Shown here in pieces: positions 47,047 through 55,631 of a stretch of 64,000 nt of DNA. The notes under the pieces were generated by a model, which made no database searches, had not been told where the DNA came from, and worked only from the letters and a program-made list of their open reading frames with translations. This DNA is from Novosphingobium sp. AP12 (GTDB taxonomy: Bacteria > Pseudomonadota > Alphaproteobacteria > Sphingomonadales > Sphingomonadaceae): positions 1 through 64,000 of the forward strand of contig NZ_AKKE01000016.1 in the NCBI RefSeq assembly GCF_000281975.1. Reading direction: 5' to 3'. The translations under genes and the position numbers were made by a program. The number at the start of each line of letters is the position of its first letter. Positions within the stretch are counted from its first letter, which is position 1.

Positions 47047-47360
47047 TCGAGCGCAGGCCATCGCCGAGCAATCCCTCGCTCGAGCTCGCTCCCATCAAGC
47101 TCACCTGCAGCGCAGCGTGGAGTTACTGTCGCCGCTGAGCCGGTCGAGGGACAGGATCTCGCGCGCAGCATCGTAAGGCGGGCGATACGAAGTCGCTATG
47201 GTCGCCGCCAGTCCCAGGTGCGTAGTATGCGCCGACGCTCACGGCGGTGCGCCGCTCAATGCTGCTACGGTAGCTGTGCAGGCCGGGAATGACCTTTTGA
47301 TCGGCAGCTGCTTTGGCGACAGTTTCGTCGAGGTGCGAGCCATGTTCAGCCAGGAAAATA

Positions 47361-47381
47361 TAAAAAAGGGCGTTACGCCCG
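47361..47381 (-). terminator. Intrinsic terminator, minus strand
   Basis: On the minus strand, GGGCG-TAA-CGCCC is followed directly by TTTTTTA. This is a textbook short hairpin with a U tract. It lies just past the integrase fragment on the same strand, so it may once have ended that transcript, or it ends read-through from the protease operon at 48087-52031. Confidence 0.7.
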
Positions 47382-47394
47382 ATTAGCGCCGTCC

Positions 47395-47466
47395 CTATAC
47401 AGCGGTCTTCCCCGCATTCCAGACCTGACGCTTGATGGCAGTGAGGTCAGTTTCAGGCATCTCCAT
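47395..47466 (-). pseudogene. N-terminal fragment of a site-specific integrase
   Basis: A 23-codon open frame, METPETDL-like at the start and then TAIKRQVWNAGKTAV, with GGAG seven bases before the ATG. The phrase resembles the first residues of a tyrosine integrase common in sphingomonads (…QVWNAGKTVG…). It stops after 23 codons where the family continues for about 190. Confidence 0.45.
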
Positions 47467-47652
47467 GATTGTTCTCCGATGACTACAATGGCCATCTGAA
47501 GTTCGTTCCCCGGTTCGGAGCGGGCGAAATACTGTAAGGCTCGTACCGACCAAGCCCGGTCGTTCATGAAGCGCGGGATGAATGGCTAATTTCCCCGTAA
47601 GCCGCCGTTCCATGGTGCGCTATTAGCCAGATGAACCGATGAACCAGTGACG

Positions 47653-47859
47653 TACTATATCGCGCCCGGCATGCCCATGCAGAACGACTTTCTCGAGAGC
47701 TTCAACCGCCGGCTGCGGGACGAATGACTAAACGACGGCTCACGTCGCTGGACCATGCCCGCTTCGTGCTCGCCGCCTCGCAGCACGACTGCAATCCCCT
47801 CACGCCGCACTCGAAACTGGGCGGACGCACCCCTCCCGATATCGCCGTGCAACTTGACT
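47653..47859 (+). pseudogene. IS3-family transposase (OrfB) C-terminal fragment
   Basis: [20 protein letters not shown] and then LRDE occupy one frame up to a stop at 47725; LTSLDHARFVLAASQHDCNP, then LTPHSKLGGRTPPDIAVQL, continue in the next frame. The final catalytic Glu (FLESF) is present, but the first two Asp regions are missing and a frameshift divides the rest. Homology ends exactly at the 34-base palindrome. Confidence 0.8.
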
Positions 47860-47882
47860 GGGGCATGCCCCAGTCAAGTTGC
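47849..47882. repeat. Perfect 34-base palindrome
   Basis: The half gcaacttgactggggca (47849-47865) is followed with no spacer by its exact reverse complement (47866-47882). It begins within the last codons of the IS3 fragment. It has no T tract, so it is not a normal terminator. It could be two abutted IS ends or an IS target footprint. Confidence 0.9.
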
Positions 47883-48086
47883 CGTCGCGTCAACCAACCA
47901 TTATGAAGGACCCAGACTCTACCACTGGCACGTAACAATCAGGGAAGCGCGTCAAAAGGATTAGCGCGCCCTGATGAGTTCGTCCGCTCGCAGGCTAAGC
48001 CCGGTACGCCCCGGATCAAGTTTTCCTGCTGCCGATTTCGCGGGTTCGCCTCGGGCACCACGCGACAGGACGAAAACGGTGGAGGA

Positions 48087-50147
48087 TTAGAACGCCATAC
48101 GCTGGGGGGGCAGGATGCGACCGTCTCTCATGACAATGGTGTAGAAGAAGTCCGAAGCGCCCGCCGGAATGTCCCAGGCGATATTTAACTGGCGCTTTAG
48201 CGAGATGCATTCCGGTGCTTGAGATTTCACGCAATGTGCCAAGATCGTCGCCCCGCCCGCTTTCGACCAATAGGTCGATAAAGTGCCAAGCTTGACGGGC
48301 TTAAGCCCCGTGAGCGACGAGAAGGAAATGCGCAGTTCGCGCACATGGCCCAGCGCTCGTGGGTCGTCAAACTCACAGGTGCCGGGGTGGGTGCGGCCGC
48401 CGCAAGCAATCCGGGGAAATTCTGGCATGGTCGCATCTCGAATCGCAGCCACGTCGAACCCAGACAAGTCGAAGGGCCCGACTATCTGGCCCGTTTCCGC
48501 ATTAACATATCGCACCCGTATCGGTTTCGTCGTCCAGGGAATCGGGTTCTCTATGCCGTAGGTGAGTTGAGCATAGATATCCCGGAAGCCTTTGCCATCC
48601 ATGTCATATTGCAATCGCCCATAAGTCCGCATCCCATACGGATGTAGCAGATTGATCGTGCCATCGGGAAACATGCCATTGAAACCGTAGGCATAGTAGT
48701 ACGGGAATATGGTCCCATCCTTGCTGCGAGTGATGTGAATGCCGCGGTATGAGTAGAAATCGGACGAATATAGATTCTTCTCCGGTATGTCGTACCTAGT
48801 AGCCGGGGTCGTCGTTCCGTCAATAAAGGTGATGCTGTACCAGAGGCTGGTTGCGTCGGCTGGACGCCAGATCGACTTTCCCAGTTCGACCACGTTGTAA
48901 GCGGGCCTCTTACCGAAGGTGTCCGCGGTTTCTGCAGACACTGTGCTGAAGCGGTACTCAAGAGCTTCGGGCGAGAAACCAGCATCGACCCTCTTGATGA
49001 GCCCCTTCTCACGGGGGCCTGCAAAATGAACCTGTCCATTGACTCCGTGAGAACTGAACCAATCAGTCGTATCCTTGGCCAATTCAGCGATCTTGGCAAG
49101 CAAAGGTGTCCGAAGATCGACCGACACCGTTTTGTTCGACCCATCGACGAACTGCAGTGTCAGCTTGGCGTCGTTTGCTAGCCCTTCCGTGAAAGGGACG
49201 AAGAAATCAGTATCTGCATTTTCGGACCGTCCGGCGACTGCGATCGTATTGCTGGACGGATACTCGGAAAGCGTTTCGGCACTCAGTCGATATCGCGCAC
49301 CATCATTCGAGGTGTCGATGAGCCGGGTGGCTACGCTGGAGGCGGCAAATAGTTCGGCATAGGGCTTTCCTTTGCTCATGGAATCCTGCCCCAGTTCGCT
49401 ATAGTCTTTTTCTTTCCAGTCGATCTCTACGTGTTTGACCGCCAGTTCGGCGACAGCAACATCAAGCCTGAGCGCGATACCTTTATCGCCGGTGGTCTCT
49501 GTGACGAGACCGACAAGACCGCCATCTGCTGCAAAAAGACCGCCACCGGAATTGCCCTTGTCGATAAAATGCGTCTCGAAAATGATCTGCGTACCCGCTT
49601 GCGCGATGATCTTTTCAGCGGAAGCGGAGGCCATCCAAGGATCACAATCATTGTTGCCGATCGCGCGCACGTCCTGATATGTGACCTTAGTCTGCGTTGT
49701 CTTCGTGAAATCCTGCGTGATGCCGAGCACTGCCCAATTTCGTGGTGCCGGAATCGGCGCGTTGTTAAGGGGAAGGACTTCCAGGACTGCGTAGTCGAGC
49801 GTTCTGTTCGATAGGAGTGGAAGGCGCCGGACGCTGTACGTGCGACCGACCGCGCCAAAAAATTGTACCGTGAGTTTAAGTGGCGCATGGGCCGATTGAG
49901 TCCGATCGAGATTGCGGTTGTCTAATTCGTCCAGCACATGCTGCGCAGTCAGCAAGAGCGTGCGCCCCCCGCTATTGGCCATAACAAGCGCGGCAGCGCA
50001 GAATGGATCTTCAGGTGCGCCGTTCTCGTCTGCCGCCTGGAGCATTGCGACGATGGAGCGTTGATCGTCAAGCGATGCTTGTGCAACGGAATTCGTCGGC
50101 ATTATCGTCAGGCAAATGGATGCCATAAAAACGCGTGCCGGGTTCAT
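48087..50147 (-). CDS. Secreted trypsin-like serine protease with large C-terminal region
   Basis: A 686-residue protein with a signal peptide (cleavage after NSVAQA, about residue 23). The trypsin fold is in residues about 25-235: His in LLTAQHVLD, Asp in RTLDYAVLEV and Ser in DKGNSGGGLF, all in the right order. The remaining 450 residues are beta-rich and unlike any domain I know; Tyr-rich segments (FYSYRGIHI, YYYAYGFNGMFPDG) and four late cysteines stand out. It is the last gene of a three-gene operon and overlaps the preceding gene by four bases. It is AT-richer than the surrounding genome. Confidence 0.7.
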   Translation of the reverse strand: MNPARVFMASICLTIMPTNSVAQASLDDQRSIVAMLQAADENGAPEDPFCAAALVMANSGGRTLLLTAQHVLDELDNRNLDRTQSAHAPLKLTVQFFGAVGRTYSVRRLPLLSNRTLDYAVLEVLPLNNAPIPAPRNWAVLGITQDFTKTTQTKVTYQDVRAIGNNDCDPWMASASAEKIIAQAGTQIIFETHFIDKGNSGGGLFAADGGLVGLVTETTGDKGIALRLDVAVAELAVKHVEIDWKEKDYSELGQDSMSKGKPYAELFAASSVATRLIDTSNDGARYRLSAETLSEYPSSNTIAVAGRSENADTDFFVPFTEGLANDAKLTLQFVDGSNKTVSVDLRTPLLAKIAELAKDTTDWFSSHGVNGQVHFAGPREKGLIKRVDAGFSPEALEYRFSTVSAETADTFGKRPAYNVVELGKSIWRPADATSLWYSITFIDGTTTPATRYDIPEKNLYSSDFYSYRGIHITRSKDGTIFPYYYAYGFNGMFPDGTINLLHPYGMRTYGRLQYDMDGKGFRDIYAQLTYGIENPIPWTTKPIRVRYVNAETGQIVGPFDLSGFDVAAIRDATMPEFPRIACGGRTHPGTCEFDDPRALGHVRELRISFSSLTGLKPVKLGTLSTYWSKAGGATILAHCVKSQAPECISLKRQLNIAWDIPAGASDFFYTIVMRDGRILPPQRMAF

Positions 50148-51190
50148 TTACGGCTCCGGATAAACGCAGAAAGTTCAAGGCCGCCGATGAACGTGATAAT
50201 GCCGAAGATAACTTTCAGCAGCCCTATGTCCTGAAAGACATCAAGCCATACCGGGCGCAGGTCAGCCGCCGCGTTGCCGATAGAGTTCTCCAGCCGCTTG
50301 GCGGTGCCGTGGGACGACAGGGACAATTGGCCATCGTGCCATGTGACCCGGCGTAGAACGCCGTCATCGATATTCCGAGCGACGAGAAGATCGAGAGGCC
50401 CGAGATCCCTAGATGGCCCGCTTTCGTTTTCACGCCACAATGTTCCGGAAATGACCGCTCCCTCGACCTGCACAGTCTGGTGCCCAGAGTTATCCGTCGT
50501 CTTGCTGTCGCGGGCCAAGCTCAAGTCGCTTATCTGCACTGAACTGAAGATCTCCGCCTCCACAACATTCAATTCCAGCGCCACATCGCTGGCCGAAACC
50601 AAGACCGGGGTTCCGTCCGGAACGGCAACCATCTCTGTCTCGCCAGAAAGAGCCGACGTGTATGCAAGCGTAGTTCCTTTTCCGGAGATGAAAGTCAGTA
50701 TTGCGCGCTCGACTGCCGGGGACGAGTCTGGCGGCGTCGCACTAAGTAGGAGATGGCTCCGATCGCCTGTTGCGAGGGCGATGCGCCAGCCTTTCGGGAT
50801 TGTTAACTCGGACACGCTAAGCCGATTTCCCGGCGCGGTGAGCGTCACCGCTCCGCCAGGCCGCAATCCTACCGCGCGCTCTTCCAGGATGATGCTGTCC
50901 GCTGCTTGAAGCTGCGCCGCGCTAACCGGCATCGACTCCGTCGAGAGACTGTCAGTGGCTCGAAAGCTGAAACCTTCGACTTGAGCGGTAAGCGCATACT
51001 CGACGTTGGGTTTATGCACGAAATTCAGGACTACAGCGCAGAAAATCAGGCCAACGATCAGCCAGATCGCCGCCCGCAACCGTGTCAATTGAGAGACGAT
51101 GGGGCCGCTTCGTTCACGATTGCTCTCATCGCCCGCCGGCGCGCCGGTTGCGGCGGCGTCAAAGCCGCGACTGTCGCCGTCTACCGACAT
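50144..51190 (-). CDS. Bitopic membrane protein with large periplasmic domain, unknown
   Basis: A 348-residue protein starting MSVDGDSRGF, with GAGG five bases before the ATG at 51190. A longer in-frame start at 51232 would overlap the upstream gene by 35 bases. Membrane helices are at about residues 40-58 (AAIWLIVGLIFCAVVLNFV) and 325-344 (LKVIFGIITFIGGLELSAFI). The roughly 265 residues between them are beta-rich and should be periplasmic. I recognise no family. The architecture would suit a sensor or a scaffold for the secreted partners on both sides. Confidence 0.6.
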   Translation of the reverse strand: MSVDGDSRGFDAAATGAPAGDESNRERSGPIVSQLTRLRAAIWLIVGLIFCAVVLNFVHKPNVEYALTAQVEGFSFRATDSLSTESMPVSAAQLQAADSIILEERAVGLRPGGAVTLTAPGNRLSVSELTIPKGWRIALATGDRSHLLLSATPPDSSPAVERAILTFISGKGTTLAYTSALSGETEMVAVPDGTPVLVSASDVALELNVVEAEIFSSVQISDLSLARDSKTTDNSGHQTVQVEGAVISGTLWRENESGPSRDLGPLDLLVARNIDDGVLRRVTWHDGQLSLSSHGTAKRLENSIGNAAADLRPVWLDVFQDIGLLKVIFGIITFIGGLELSAFIRSRK

Positions 51191-51197
51191 GAATGCC

Positions 51198-52031
51198 TCA
51201 TGGGATCGCGATTGAAAAACTTTGGACAACACGCGTGCCGATCGACGACTGAGCGTCGAGCTTCACCCGGTAGGTTCCCGACTTTGGGAAACCGAGGGTC
51301 GCCGCGATCGGCCATGAGCCGGGAAATCGTCCAGGCAGCTTGCGGTCGTATGCCGTCGATCCCGACTCATTTTTCAGCGTCACGTGGACGGCTTCAAGCG
51401 TTATGTCTGCCTGAAAGACAATCACGTAGCCCAGGTCCACCGATTTACTGGCTGGGACTTGTATCGTGACCGGAAAATAGCGCGTGGCTGGCCCGTTGCT
51501 GCAACCATTATCGCAGGCGATCACGCTCAGTTCGTTCGCCCTCATGGAAAGAGAAGGTGCCGATAGGACGGTAGTTTCCCAAGTGTAAGGCTTCTCGCCC
51601 TCACGAAGTTCGGTATCCATCGCATAATAAATCTTGGGCCGTGTCGAGACCGCTCGGAGCGAAATATTTTGGCTGAGGCCCCGCGCGTCAACCGACAGGG
51701 CTGCTCGCTTGATGGAAGAAAACGCCGTCGGTGGAAAACTGCGTCGATGAAAACCGATGATACGTGGCGCCGCGCCGCTGGATACTGCAACGGCATAGAG
51801 CCCTTCGCAGCGACTTCCGCGTAGTTGATAACGAAGCTTTGGATCAATTGGCGCCCCATCGCTCGTGCGAGGGCACTGCATCTGGGTCTTTGGCTGCCGA
51901 TTCTGGGCATCAATACCCGAACCCCAAGATAAGCATACGGACGACGCGAGCGCGTTCAACAACTGAGCCGCAAGGTACGATCCAAGCCGTCGTTTGTGGA
52001 TTGCAAAAAACACGAACCCCCCTTTCCGCAA
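51198..52031 (-). CDS. Secreted protein of unknown function
   Basis: A 277-residue protein, first gene of the operon. The signal is in about residues 16-42 (LGSYLAAQLLNALASSVCLSWGSGIDAQ). The mature part is beta-rich, with cysteines at MQCPR, GSRCEG and IACDNGCSNG that may form disulfides. The C-terminal GKSG-like pattern (LGFPKSGTYRVKLDAQSS) looks like an immunoglobulin-like or jelly-roll sheet. I recognise no family. The stop is eight bases before the start of the membrane protein. Confidence 0.55.
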   Translation of the reverse strand: MRKGGFVFFAIHKRRLGSYLAAQLLNALASSVCLSWGSGIDAQNRQPKTQMQCPRTSDGAPIDPKLRYQLRGSRCEGLYAVAVSSGAAPRIIGFHRRSFPPTAFSSIKRAALSVDARGLSQNISLRAVSTRPKIYYAMDTELREGEKPYTWETTVLSAPSLSMRANELSVIACDNGCSNGPATRYFPVTIQVPASKSVDLGYVIVFQADITLEAVHVTLKNESGSTAYDRKLPGRFPGSWPIAATLGFPKSGTYRVKLDAQSSIGTRVVQSFSIAIP

Positions 52032-52881
52032 TGCTAATCAAAAGAGCGTACGTGGCAAGGCGCTAAACAATTAATTCTTCAGACTTGGGCTAAGCCTGCT
52101 CGGCCTCGTAGCGATATCAATTCTATAAATAGGCGCGGGGCGATAAATAACCAATATCATTCAATGTTCTAGCGGGTCGAAACAATCGCGGGTCATGATA
52201 TCCGATGTGCTGATATTGGCGTGCGGTTCGGCGGATATGCCCCATACTGCTCTCTCCTCAGATGACGCTTCTTTCATCGAGGTGCTGCGGCATCGGCCAC
52301 GCCCAGCAAGATGATATGGTCAAGAGAAGTGGCTGTCTCGAACGCCAGCCCATCGCGGTATGCGCCTTAGCCACTTTCGGATGCCGATGCAGGTTGTTCC
52401 CAGACTGATGAACCCATAATGCCGAAGGTCGTTCACCATACTCGTCAAACGACCAGTAAGGCCGAACGGGCGAATGTCGGTTCTTGGCAGCAGCGGACCT
52501 CTCGAATCCGGACGGGAAAGGCAGCTTCGTCCCACTTCAAGACGATGAACGAAGGGCCGGAATCGGGCGACTCATTTTGACTCGGGAACGTCCATAATCA
52601 GGGCGGATCTTCCAGGCAACGCGGGGCTCTTCCGGCAGTTCGCTACCACTTTCGGTCTTTCGCTTATTCGCCGTGAACGTATGCTTTGCAAAGAGCCAGT
52701 CGTCTGCACGGCGCTGAATTGGATCGACGGAATGCTTCCTTTGGGGGTACATCATCGGGGTCAAGGCTGGCAGACTCTTGCCCTTTCAGGCCAATATCGA
52801 TGGCCTTAGGCGGTGATCGCCCTCTCCGGGCTCGAGATGACCTTTGATAATCCTCCGCGTTCGTGAGACCGGGGCTGCGTT
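52032..52881. other. 850-base region without a gene; promoter of the protease operon
   Basis: The first 150 bases are strongly AT-rich (for example attctataaatagg) and probably hold the operon promoter. Further on are repeat copy C (52529-52607) and degenerate sequence. No gene was supported. Confidence 0.5.
52529..52607 (+). repeat. Dispersed 79-base repeat, copy C
   Basis: Begins gtcccacttcaagacgatga. It has the same length and orientation as copy A, about 86 percent identical by hand count. With copy B it flanks the protease island. Confidence 0.75.
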
Positions 52882-53931
52882 TCATGTGCAAACGGGCCAT
52901 GCGTTCTTGACCCGAGGCATGAGTTCCCGGCCGAACAGGCGCGCATCCTCGATTGTGTTGTAGCCGCTGATTATGAAGCGGGAGAACCCCGCCGCGCCAT
53001 AGTCCAGCAGTGCTTGCGCGACCTGATCGTGGCTGCCGACCAGGCAGCCCAGCGCCGGGCGTCCGGTGGGGACGCGGGTGATGCCTGCCCAAAGCCTGCC
53101 TTCCAGCGCGCCTTCGTTGGCCGCCTGCTTTGCCCTTGCGATCGTGGCGCTGCGGTTCTCGCTCGGCTCGGCGGGGAAGCGGCCATTATCGACGACTTCG
53201 GCGATCAGATGGTCCTGCATGGCATGGGCCCGTTCCCACGCCTGCGCTTCGGTATCCGCCACCAGCACCCGCAGCGAGGTGAGCAGCGCGGGCGCGCGGC
53301 CATGCACTTCGCGCGCGGGTTCGCGCAGGCGGGCAGCGGCAAAGCCCGGGAAGGCGTAGACGTCCGCTGCGCGCGCGCCGTATTCGATGGCATCGGGCGA
53401 ACTGCCGCCCCAGAAGATCGGGATGCCGTCCGCGCCCTCGGGGCGGACATGCGCGAAGCCGCCGGCGACGCGGTAGAATTCCCCGTCATGGTCGAACGGC
53501 CCGGCGCTGGACCATGCCTTGCGCATGACTTCGACATATTCGTGGCTGCGGCGATAGCGCTGGTCCTTGGTGGTATAGTCCCCGTCGGCCTGCAGTTCAT
53601 GGTCGTCCGCGCCGGTGATGATGTGAACCCCACAGCGCCCTGCGCTCATCCGGTCGAGGATCGCGAACATGCGCGCGGCCATCGTTGGCGCGATGAAGCC
53701 GGGCCGGTGTGCGATCATGAAGCCAAGCCTGCTGGTGACCGCCGCCGCCCAGGTGGCGATCGGCAAGCTGTCAGGGCGGTGCGCCGAATTGGCGATCAGC
53801 ACGCGCTCGAACCCGGCCTCCTCGTGCGCGCGGGCGCAGGCTTCGATGAAGGCCGTGTCCACCACTTCATAAGGTGTGGGCCGGATTTCGGAATAGTCGT
53901 TCCAGTGGAGGATGCCGAAGAATTCAACCAT
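52882..53931 (-). CDS. Luciferase-like (LLM) flavin-dependent monooxygenase, copy 1
   Basis: A 349-residue member of the bacterial-luciferase/SsuD-like family. SRLGFMIAHRPGFIAPTMAARMF and RMSAGRCGVHIITGADDHELQADGD form the flavin and substrate site; HDGEFYRVAGG is the hallmark insertion loop. These enzymes use reduced FMN and oxygen to cleave C-S bonds, or to oxygenate aldehydes or ketones. A flavin reductase is needed and none is nearby. It is divergent from a GPH permease; a diverged second copy lies at 63002. Confidence 0.85.
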   Translation of the reverse strand: MVEFFGILHWNDYSEIRPTPYEVVDTAFIEACARAHEEAGFERVLIANSAHRPDSLPIATWAAAVTSRLGFMIAHRPGFIAPTMAARMFAILDRMSAGRCGVHIITGADDHELQADGDYTTKDQRYRRSHEYVEVMRKAWSSAGPFDHDGEFYRVAGGFAHVRPEGADGIPIFWGGSSPDAIEYGARAADVYAFPGFAAARLREPAREVHGRAPALLTSLRVLVADTEAQAWERAHAMQDHLIAEVVDNGRFPAEPSENRSATIARAKQAANEGALEGRLWAGITRVPTGRPALGCLVGSHDQVAQALLDYGAAGFSRFIISGYNTIEDARLFGRELMPRVKNAWPVCT

Positions 53932-53975
53932 GATCGCAATAGTCCCAGGACAAGCAGGTTTGCGCCAAAGTGGCG

Positions 53976-53997
53976 TGTAAATTGCTGTATTTACAGC
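53976..53997. promoter_or_regulatory. Candidate operator between monooxygenase and permease
   Basis: TGTAAAT (53976-53982) and ATTTACA (53989-53995) form a perfect inverted repeat with a six-base spacer; an overlapping GCTGTA-tt-TACAGC (53984-53997) is also perfect. It lies in the 121-base divergent region. The binding protein may be the LysR at 60587, or a regulator outside the window. Confidence 0.5.
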
Positions 53998-54052
53998 GTT
54001 TTATTTATCGATATCATGGTTACTCCAAGCTCTGACGAGACGGGGGGAACGC

Positions 54053-55372
54053 GTGATAATACCATTGACGGCCAGGATCGGGTGGGCCTCTGGCGGGGCG
54101 GGCAGCACGACGATGCTCTATCTGGTCAATGCCATGCTGCTCTATTTCATGATCACGCAATGGGGCGTGCAACCGGCTGTCGCGGGCGCGCTGCTGCTGG
54201 GGGTTCGCTTGTACGACGGCGTGCTCGACATGGTGATCGGCACGCTGAGCGACCGCACCCGCTCCCGCTGGGGGCGCAGGCGTCCCTGGATGGCGGCGGG
54301 CGCGCTCGTCAGCGCAGCGGGGACCGTGGCGATCTTCCTGCCGCCGCTGAGCGCCGATGCGAGCATGCGGCAGGTGCAGATCACGCTGGCGGTGCTGCTG
54401 TTCTTCACCGGCTACAGCATGTTCTCGGTGCCGTCCTCGGCGATGCCCGCAGAGATGACCACCGATCCGGCCGAGCGCACATCGCTTATGAGCTGGCGCA
54501 CGTTCTTCCTCCAGCTGGCCGGGCTGACCGGCGGCGCGGGGGCTCCCTGGCTGGTGGCGAGGCTGGGCAGTGGCATGCAGGCCTATACCGCGATGGCCTG
54601 TGTGGCTGCGGTCTTCGTGCTGGTTACGATGGCCGCCTCGGTGCTCTGCACTGGGCGCGTCGCGGCGACGAAGGCCACCGGCGTCAGCCTGTCGCGTGGA
54701 GAGGCGATCCTGACACTGCTGGGGAATCGTCCGTTCATGGCGCTGCTGGGCATCAAGTTTTGCGGCTACATCGGCATCGCGGCGATGGGCGCGGTGGGCC
54801 TGTTCTTCGTGCGCGACGTGCTGGGCCGCGACGAATCCGCGATGGCGCAGATCCAGCTGGTGACTTCGGTGGTCGGCATGGCCTGCCTGCCGGTCTGGAG
54901 CCGGATGGCGGGGCGTTACGGCAAGGTGCCGGTCTACGTCGTGGCGCTGGTGCTGAGCATCGCGGCCAATGCATCGTGGCTCATGGCCTCCGCGCAGGAA
55001 CCGGCATGGCTGCTGCTGGCGCGCGCCTTCGCCGTGGGCTTCGCCTCGACCGGCGGTCTGCTGATGTCTCTCTCCATGCTGCCCGACGCGATCGAGTACG
55101 ACTTCATGCGCACCGGGCTGCGGCGCGAGGGGGTCTATTCGGGAGTGTTCGAGTTCTTCCAGAAGGCCGCCTACGCGGTCGCCCCGTTCGCGGTCGGGCT
55201 GTTCCTGCAATGGAACGGCTATGTCGCCGGCGCTGGTGCGGCGCAGCAGAGCCCTCAGGCCATCGCCGCCGTGCGGCTGACGATGGGCGGCATTCCCGTC
55301 GTTACGTATGGCGCGGCGCTGCTGATCCTGCTCACGGCTTACCGGCTGCCCAGCAGGCCGCGTCTCGCCTAG
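54053..55372 (+). CDS. GPH-family sugar/glycoside:cation symporter, copy 1
   Basis: A 439-residue inner-membrane transporter with 12 predicted helices. RLYDGVLDMVIGTLSDRTRSRWGRRRPWM is the MelB-like signature loop of the glycoside-pentoside-hexuronide family (MFS_2). It has a GTG start with a G-rich stretch upstream. Paired divergently with the LLM monooxygenase, it may bring the monooxygenase substrate, perhaps a glycoside, into the cell. Closely related in sequence to the permease at 61657. Confidence 0.85.
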   Translation: MIIPLTARIGWASGGAGSTTMLYLVNAMLLYFMITQWGVQPAVAGALLLGVRLYDGVLDMVIGTLSDRTRSRWGRRRPWMAAGALVSAAGTVAIFLPPLSADASMRQVQITLAVLLFFTGYSMFSVPSSAMPAEMTTDPAERTSLMSWRTFFLQLAGLTGGAGAPWLVARLGSGMQAYTAMACVAAVFVLVTMAASVLCTGRVAATKATGVSLSRGEAILTLLGNRPFMALLGIKFCGYIGIAAMGAVGLFFVRDVLGRDESAMAQIQLVTSVVGMACLPVWSRMAGRYGKVPVYVVALVLSIAANASWLMASAQEPAWLLLARAFAVGFASTGGLLMSLSMLPDAIEYDFMRTGLRREGVYSGVFEFFQKAAYAVAPFAVGLFLQWNGYVAGAGAAQQSPQAIAAVRLTMGGIPVVTYGAALLILLTAYRLPSRPRLA

Positions 55373-55454
55373 CCCGCGTGGACAAACTCGATCCTGATGA
55401 GGCGGCATTTTGCCGCTACGCCCACCCAGCACCGTCGTCCCCGCGCGGGCGGGA

Positions 55455-55472
55455 CCCCCGCCTTCGCGGGGG
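55455..55472. terminator. REP-like hairpin between converging genes
   Basis: cccccgc-cttc-gcggggg is a perfect short hairpin within a GC-rich stretch (55373-55631, otherwise no gene) between two converging genes. Hairpins of this kind are common as intergenic repeats in sphingomonads and can serve as bidirectional terminators. Confidence 0.55.
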
Positions 55473-55631
55473 CGGCGCGGTTGGGCTGGCGGCAATCCAC
55501 CGCAATCCGCCATTCGGACAATTCTTGAACAGGCCCTTTGAGCGGTCGCTTGCCCAAGCCAGAATTTGTCCACGCCGTCTACAAAGTTCGGCATCGGTCC
55601 GCTCCCAAACTCGAGCAAGGCACGCGCGCGA

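Larger units (their letters stand above)
46419..48086. other. 1.67-kb region of mobile-element debris, no intact gene
   Basis: It contains a small hairpin (gccaagg/ccttggc, 46564-46590), repeat copy B, a minus-strand terminator, an integrase fragment, an IS3 fragment and a 34-base palindrome, each listed separately. An open stretch at 46618-46809 (ending DVFAKRAV) has no family I recognise and no ribosome site. Confidence 0.6.

Noticed and set aside
47849..47882. The 34-base palindrome as an intrinsic terminator
   Set aside because: No T tract on either side, and no gene of the plus strand ends just before it except an IS fragment.
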